From: Trichopria drosophilae
Lineage: Eukaryota; Arthropoda; Insecta; Hymenoptera; Diapriidae
DNA: 64,000 nt
Assembly: GCA_030407085.1 (NCBI GenBank)
Contig: CM059582.1
Span: 133,365,501-133,429,500, forward strand
Direction: 5' to 3'
In this document: positions 60,076 through 64,000 of the stretch, piece after piece
How positions within the stretch are numbered: position 1 is the stretch's first letter
How the letters are laid out: each line of letters begins with the position of its first letter
The notes under the pieces: model-generated
Seen by the model: only the letters and a program-made list of their open reading frames with translations
The model's database searches: none
What the model was told of the DNA's origin: nothing
Program-made: the position numbers and the translations under genes

Positions 60076-60703
60076 TTATAATGGGCTCGCCAGCTTCCGG
60101 CGAGTCATTCTCATTATTATCGGAAACTTCCGACTCTGATTCCTCCTGAGTGTCGGAGGACGAATCAGGTAAGGGTCTACCGGCGGGACCCTCGGTGCTG
60201 GACCGGCTGTTTTCATCATTATTCGAGGACGATTCGTTGCCCTCGTCATCGGATGGGCCGTCGCCATCGTCCGACGAACCACCGCCAGGATCAGGCGTTC
60301 CCGGGCACGCGATTTTCCTATACGGGGTGTAATGCTCCCTTTCCAGGTGTAAATGATACCACTGGGCCGTATTGGAAATTTTGAAATGATAATATCGCGT
60401 CCTGTCCTCGTTATGGTGAACACAAACGTTCACCTCATAGTGCAATGCAAAGACACGTATGTGATTATCGTTTGCATATGCATACGGAGAGGCAAGAATT
60501 TCACGTGTAAACTTGGGTTCGGCGCATTCGTTGAAGCGTCCGAGTTCGAGCAACATGAGTCTGAGTTCTCCCGGAGTCATCGGCAGTTGTTGCACCTTTA
60601 TGAGGGAGTCAAACAGGCAATTTTCTTCCTGGACAGTCTCCTCATCGCGGACTAGTAACGCGAAAGGTTCGGCACAATTTTTATCCAGCTGATAATTATA
60701 CAA
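60075..60703 (-). pseudogene. OTU-like cysteine protease domain and acidic linker
   Basis: In the frame 60703-59957: VQEENCLFDSLIKV (Cys29), LPMTPGELRLML, NHIRVFALHYEVNVCVHH and HLHLEREHYTPY (His124). This matches the order and spacing style of OTU deubiquitinases: D/ExNC(L)F with the nucleophile, an ELR helix, an I-x-V-F-A...N-V strand pair, and a C-terminal HY with the catalytic histidine. It is short (about 100 residues) and lacks the usual WGG motif. After residue 133 the protein becomes acidic and serine-rich (GGGSSDDGDGPSDDE) up to the macro-like segment. It lies between RNase H and integrase. OTU identity is by motif only. Confidence 0.55.
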
Positions 60704-60726
60704 GATGTTCGGTCCTTACTTTCGGT

Positions 60727-62112
60727 CTAACGTGTCACTTCGACCTCGGATAATCTTTCCGTATCAAGTGACATACTCTCTTCATGGCATGCGTCATCGC
60801 TTACGCGCGACGCGGAGGGGAGAATTCGGGGCTCAGTCCGTTTTATACCTCCAGACCCACTTTTACGCGAGGAACCGTCACTACGTGTTCCCCTAAAGTT
60901 CTCTTGCTCCTCGGGGACTAGGGCGGGGGTCGCTCGGACCTCAATGCCTCCCTGCCCGTCATCGCATGTACTTACACTAGTGGATGGTAAATGCATTTCG
61001 CTACTTGAGTTATACGTAGCAGCTGTAATATCTGTCTTCTTATCTACTCGTCCTTTCTCTCTCTCTGCGTGGCGTGGAGAGGGGGTCGCTCCGTTGCCAG
61101 TATGGCACGAGTGGCGAGACGGTGTGTTCCCTGCAACTTCGCTGCCTATACCGTTCCTCTTCCTATTCTCCTTTTCGTCCGCGCTACGTGTTGCGAACCC
61201 TTTTCTTTTACGGACCTCGCTGCGCTGTGCGATGTGTCGTTCGCAACGTTCTCCGGGTTCCTCCTCGGCCGTTCGCAACTTCTTTTTTCGAAGATTTTTC
61301 CAATGCTCTGCTGTTTCCGAGCTCTCGCTGTTTCCGAGATCGCTCTCCAGCCGCTCGATGTTAAATTCTACCCGGAGTCGCTGTTTGGAGCTGGGTTTAA
61401 TAGACGAAAAATTCATTTTATTCGATGAGGAATTTTTTCGAACATCTACTTTTTCAGGGGAGGGTATTCTATTTCCCTCGTTTTCGCGAGAATAATCGAC
61501 ATTATACGCTGTTTCGTCCGTTTTTGGTATGACATTTTCGACAGGCCAGAACCCCATACGACCCTCCCACCGAATTCGGTAATCGTCATTTCGGGTATTA
61601 ATGGATCTCCCGATGTCTGATATGGTATCCTGGGATGCTCCGGAATGCCCGTCTGTGGAATCAGTGCCCTTGATTACGGGGTTGCCCAAATGATATTCGT
61701 TCACCGACAGCGCCGCTGTTGGGTCTTCGCTCGCGAGTTTCTGCTCGTTAGGCCGATTTCCACGCGTTGTAGGCGAGTTCCAAGGGTCATCCCTCCGGTA
61801 TTTCAACCCTGACCGCGTTGTTCTGGGTTCTCTTGACCGCTCAGGAGATTTTTGTATATCGTCCTCGACAGGTACCCACGCCCAGTGTTTACTCTGCGAT
61901 GATCCTTTCGGCTGTCGCTTCGATTTTGGCGGCATTTCCGTAGTCACGCCCCTTACCTCGGGGGTGGCGGTAACGTTTTTCTCTTCACATCGTTTTTTGA
62001 GATCCCTTGGATTATCCGAACATGAACTAGATCGTGGTCGTGTAGGGTATTGGCGAAATTCTCTTTCGAAGGGGAAGCACTTGACGATTTTCGAGGGCTT
62101 CGATTTCCTCAT
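60727..62112 (-). CDS. 461-codon charged, low-complexity frame inside pol
   Basis: An uninterrupted frame of 461 codons between RNase H and the OTU-like domain. It is rich in R, K, S, E and N, with no hydrophobic core for most of its length, so probably disordered. One more ordered-looking patch (IRWEGRMGFWPVENVI, about 61550) has aromatic residues. No known domain. It ends at a TAG (60727-60729), and the OTU-like part lies in another frame starting about 25 bp further on; either a frameshift separates them or they are distinct products. The RNase H frame meets its N-terminal end near 62260 (NADALSRN-type motif). Role unknown. Confidence 0.45.
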   Translation of the reverse strand: MRKSKPSKIVKCFPFEREFRQYPTRPRSSSCSDNPRDLKKRCEEKNVTATPEVRGVTTEMPPKSKRQPKGSSQSKHWAWVPVEDDIQKSPERSREPRTTRSGLKYRRDDPWNSPTTRGNRPNEQKLASEDPTAALSVNEYHLGNPVIKGTDSTDGHSGASQDTISDIGRSINTRNDDYRIRWEGRMGFWPVENVIPKTDETAYNVDYSRENEGNRIPSPEKVDVRKNSSSNKMNFSSIKPSSKQRLRVEFNIERLESDLGNSESSETAEHWKNLRKKKLRTAEEEPGERCERHIAQRSEVRKRKGFATRSADEKENRKRNGIGSEVAGNTPSRHSCHTGNGATPSPRHAEREKGRVDKKTDITAATYNSSSEMHLPSTSVSTCDDGQGGIEVRATPALVPEEQENFRGTRSDGSSRKSGSGGIKRTEPRILPSASRVSDDACHEESMSLDTERLSEVEVTR

Positions 62113-62189
62113 GGTCGCTTATATTGTCGAAATCTTCGTGCACTCCATCGGTAGGGTTTCGGGACAGTGCGTCGGCGTTAACGTTGCAC

Positions 62190-62680
62190 CTTCCAGGTTT
62201 GTATTTGACGCCATAGTCATAATCCTCAAGCTTTGTCCCGAGGCGATGGAGGCGAGTGGTACACTTTTTTATATGTTTCAGAGCTTCCAGTGGCTTACGT
62301 ATAGCCGAGTTTTATTACGTATAGTCCAGTGGTATACGTAGGGCCGAAATTGTTCTACCCCGAGTACCACTCCAAGCATTTCTTTGTCTAACGGCGGGTA
62401 ACGAAGTTCAGCACCCTTCAAACTTTTGAATGCAAAAGCCACGGGCAAATCCTTTCCAACTTCTCCTTGTGATAGGACCGCCCCTAACGCGTATCCTGAC
62501 GCGTCGGTGGTCACAATGAAAGGTCGGGAGAAATCGGGTAATCGTAAAACTGGGTCACTGCACAATTTTTCCTTTAGGGTTTCGAATGCCTCAGTTTGCT
62601 CCTGTTTCCACACAAAAGGAACATTATTCCGCAACAGGATATTAAGATGATGAGCGATTTTTGCAAAATCCTGTATGAAC
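62190..62680 (-). pseudogene. Gypsy RNase H
   Basis: VWKQEQTEAFETLKEKL (62605) is the RT-RNase H connection, and FIVTTDASGYALGAVLSQG (62520) contains the first RNase H aspartate. RYPPLDKEMLGVVLGVEQFR holds the glutamate region, and PYVY near 62310 is followed by a shortened segment where the usual TDHKPL block should be. A frameshift leads to KLEDYDYGVKYKPG and NADALSRN (about 62250-62170). The block is normal for Gypsy apart from the missing TDHKPL. Confidence 0.88.
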
Positions 62681-62691
62681 CGCCTATAATA

Positions 62692-63378
62692 TCACGCGAG
62701 ACCCAAAAATTGTTTTATGTGTTTTGGGTTTTTGGGCCGCGGAAAGTTTCGTACAGCTTCGAGTTTGCGCGGGTCGGGTTTTACAATATTTTCGCTGACA
62801 ATGTGGCCCAAGTAGTTTGCTTCCTTCCGTAAAAAGTTGCATTTTTGCGGTTCCAATGTCAGATTTGCATTGGCTAGACGATGCATGAGACGCGTAAATT
62901 TCTTCTCATGCTCATCTAAGTTTTTAGCATAGAGGACGATGTCGTCTAGGTAGACTAGCATTTCGATGCCCGGTAAGCTCGTCAATGCTAAGTCCATTAA
63001 CCGTTGGAAAGAACTTGGCCCGTTTTTTATACCCATGGGCATACGCGTATATTGGTAATGCCCAAAGGGTGTTGAGAACGCTGTTTTTGATGCGTCTCTT
63101 TTGTCCATACGAATTTGATGAAAACCCGATTTTAGATCAAGGGTCGTAAAATACGTGGGTTGACCCAACTGATCTAAAATATCCGTGATATTCGGTATAG
63201 GGTAAGCGTCGCCGATCGTCTTCTCGTTTAAACTGCGAAAATCGATTACGAGTCTCCATTTTTTTTCGCCGTTAGGTCCCGATTTTTTCGGTACGACCCA
63301 AGCGGGCGAGTCATAAGGAGACATGGATGGCTTCACTATTCCCGCGGCCAGCTGTTCGGCTACGAGTCGCTGCATCAC
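62692..63378 (-). CDS. Gypsy reverse transcriptase, intact frame
   Basis: A 228-residue open frame: AGIVKPSMSPYDSPAWVVPKK, WRLVIDFRSLN, AYPIPNITDIL, FTTLDLKSGFHQI (first catalytic aspartate), KTAFSTPFGHYQY, RMPMGIKNGPSSFQ, MLVYLDDIVLYAK (YLDD, about 62945) and LEPQKCNFLRKEANYLGHIV. All seven RT blocks are present with normal residues. Stops flank the frame, so the polyprotein is broken even though the core is preserved. Confidence 0.95.
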   Translation of the reverse strand: MMQRLVAEQLAAGIVKPSMSPYDSPAWVVPKKSGPNGEKKWRLVIDFRSLNEKTIGDAYPIPNITDILDQLGQPTYFTTLDLKSGFHQIRMDKRDASKTAFSTPFGHYQYTRMPMGIKNGPSSFQRLMDLALTSLPGIEMLVYLDDIVLYAKNLDEHEKKFTRLMHRLANANLTLEPQKCNFLRKEANYLGHIVSENIVKPDPRKLEAVRNFPRPKNPKHIKQFLGLA

Positions 63379-64000
63379 TTCCTTAATAGCGGGTGGGTAC
63401 CGATATCGTTTCGCCTTGACGGTACGTCATCCACCGTGTGTATACGGTGCGAGAAAAGGGAAGTTGCGCCCAACGGCTCACCCGGTAGATGAAATCTCTC
63501 CGCGTGGTCAGTGACAAGCGAGCGCACGTGCTCTCTCTCTTCGGGAGATAAGGTGCTAAAGTCTATGAGCGCCAACACTTGCTCTGCGCGGTTTTCGCTT
63601 GTCTTTGCCGTATAAATTTTTGCGCTCTCGAGCGACTCGACGACGTCATCAGTTTTGCATACTGCATAGTAGGAGTCAAACTCGTTCCTGCCCATGACGT
63701 TACATGGTTCCAGCGTCATGATAGGGATTTCCACCTTTACCGGTTTGTCGTTAAGGTTTACGGCTACCGCGTAAGCGAATCCGTTTCGATTTTGGACAAG
63801 AGCATTTCCTAAACATACTCCGTCAATCGTATCGACATTCGGTAAAATACGTATTTCAGGTCGCTGTTAAGTTGGATACGGACTACCTGTCTTTTTTGCG
63901 AGGGAATTTCAACCCGGCGCGAACCGAAAAACGGCAGTTCATTGTCTCCCGCTGAGAATATTTCATTTTCGTAATCTATTTTAACGCGATTTGCACGTAA
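63375..64000 (-). pseudogene. Gypsy protease-to-RT linker, partial
   Basis: Frame 63734-63375 holds VEIPIMTLEP, LALIDFSTLSPEEREHVRSLV and FHLPGEPLGATS with SHRIHTVDD: the conserved stretch just upstream of Gypsy RT. Further upstream, in other frames, ELPFFGSRRVEIPS and GVCLGNALVQNRNG are readable, which belong to the post-protease segment. The protease active site would be outside the window. Confidence 0.8.

Larger units (their letters stand above)
55268..64000 (-). mobile_element. Errantivirus-like Gypsy element (pol, env, 3' LTR), runs off the window
   Basis: Minus-strand order from 64000: protease-RT linker, RT, RNase H, a 461-residue charged frame, OTU-like domain, macro-like segment, integrase, env, purine tract, 3' LTR. 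Gag, protease and the 5' LTR lie beyond the window. Gypsy-type pol order plus a class I fusion-type env places it with insect errantiviruses. The 3' LTR abuts satellite, so the element inserted into the array. Multiple stops and shifts and a changed integrase residue show it is inactive. Confidence 0.92.

Noticed and set aside
60944..61495. 183-codon plus-strand open frame opposite the charged pol segment
   Set aside because: It is antisense to a long open frame of the retroelement. The mirror frame is expected from its codon composition, and no domain is seen.

Overview
The window is animal, almost certainly insect, genomic DNA with no recognisable host gene. It is a thick pile of transposable elements next to a tandem satellite. 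The families present (BEL/Pao, errantivirus-like Gypsy with env, Transib, an ISL2EU-like THAP/YqaJ pair, an R1-clade LINE and two other LINE families) and the mix of AT-rich and GC-rich blocks fit an arthropod, plausibly a hymenopteran. The species assignment is inference only. Nearly every coding region is broken by stops, frameshifts or insertions.

Region 1 (about 1-14.1 kb) is a four-level nest. A minus-strand BEL/Pao retrotransposon (about 549-14040) is split by a 9.58-kb Transib (RAG1-like) DNA transposon (1142-10719) with about 680-bp terminal inverted repeats and a 5-bp target duplication CGATG. The Transib is split by a LINE (about 3882-9984, minus strand). That LINE is split by a solo LTR (4775-5664, duplication AGGA).

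Region 2 (14.1-21.7 kb) holds a YqaJ-type nuclease pseudogene on the plus strand and a THAP-domain gene fragment on the minus strand, which look like the two halves of one ISL2EU-type transposon. Between them lie a 606-bp palindrome and a second copy of the same LINE family (about 16000-20550, plus), itself hit 20 bp before its end by another solo LTR (19635-20539, duplication ATCT).

Region 3 (about 21.8-39.2 kb) is built on an AT-rich, RNase H-bearing LINE (gag, endonuclease, RT, RNase H) interrupted by at least four elements: a 1.19-kb TIR element (24099-25291), a short inverted-repeat element (about 26030-26413), a 6.9-kb DNA transposon with long TIRs and a transposase of a superfamily I cannot name (26911-33824), and a 747-bp MITE (34434-35180). 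The 6.9-kb transposon carries an R1-clade LINE whose 3' end abuts a CA microsatellite. A second, 5'-truncated copy of the AT-rich LINE follows head-to-tail.

Region 4 (39.5-55.3 kb) is a satellite of about 150-bp monomers arranged in higher-order units of 2547 bp (one unit shortened to 2001 bp). It is interrupted by a 1.6-kb AT-rich insert (47014-48635) carrying three copies of a hairpin motif.

Region 5 (55268-64000) is the 3' two-thirds of a minus-strand errantivirus-like Gypsy element inserted in the satellite: RT, RNase H, a 461-residue charged open frame, an OTU-like domain, an alpha/beta (macro-domain-like) segment, integrase, env and the 3' LTR. The extra domains between RNase H and integrase are the most unusual feature of the window.
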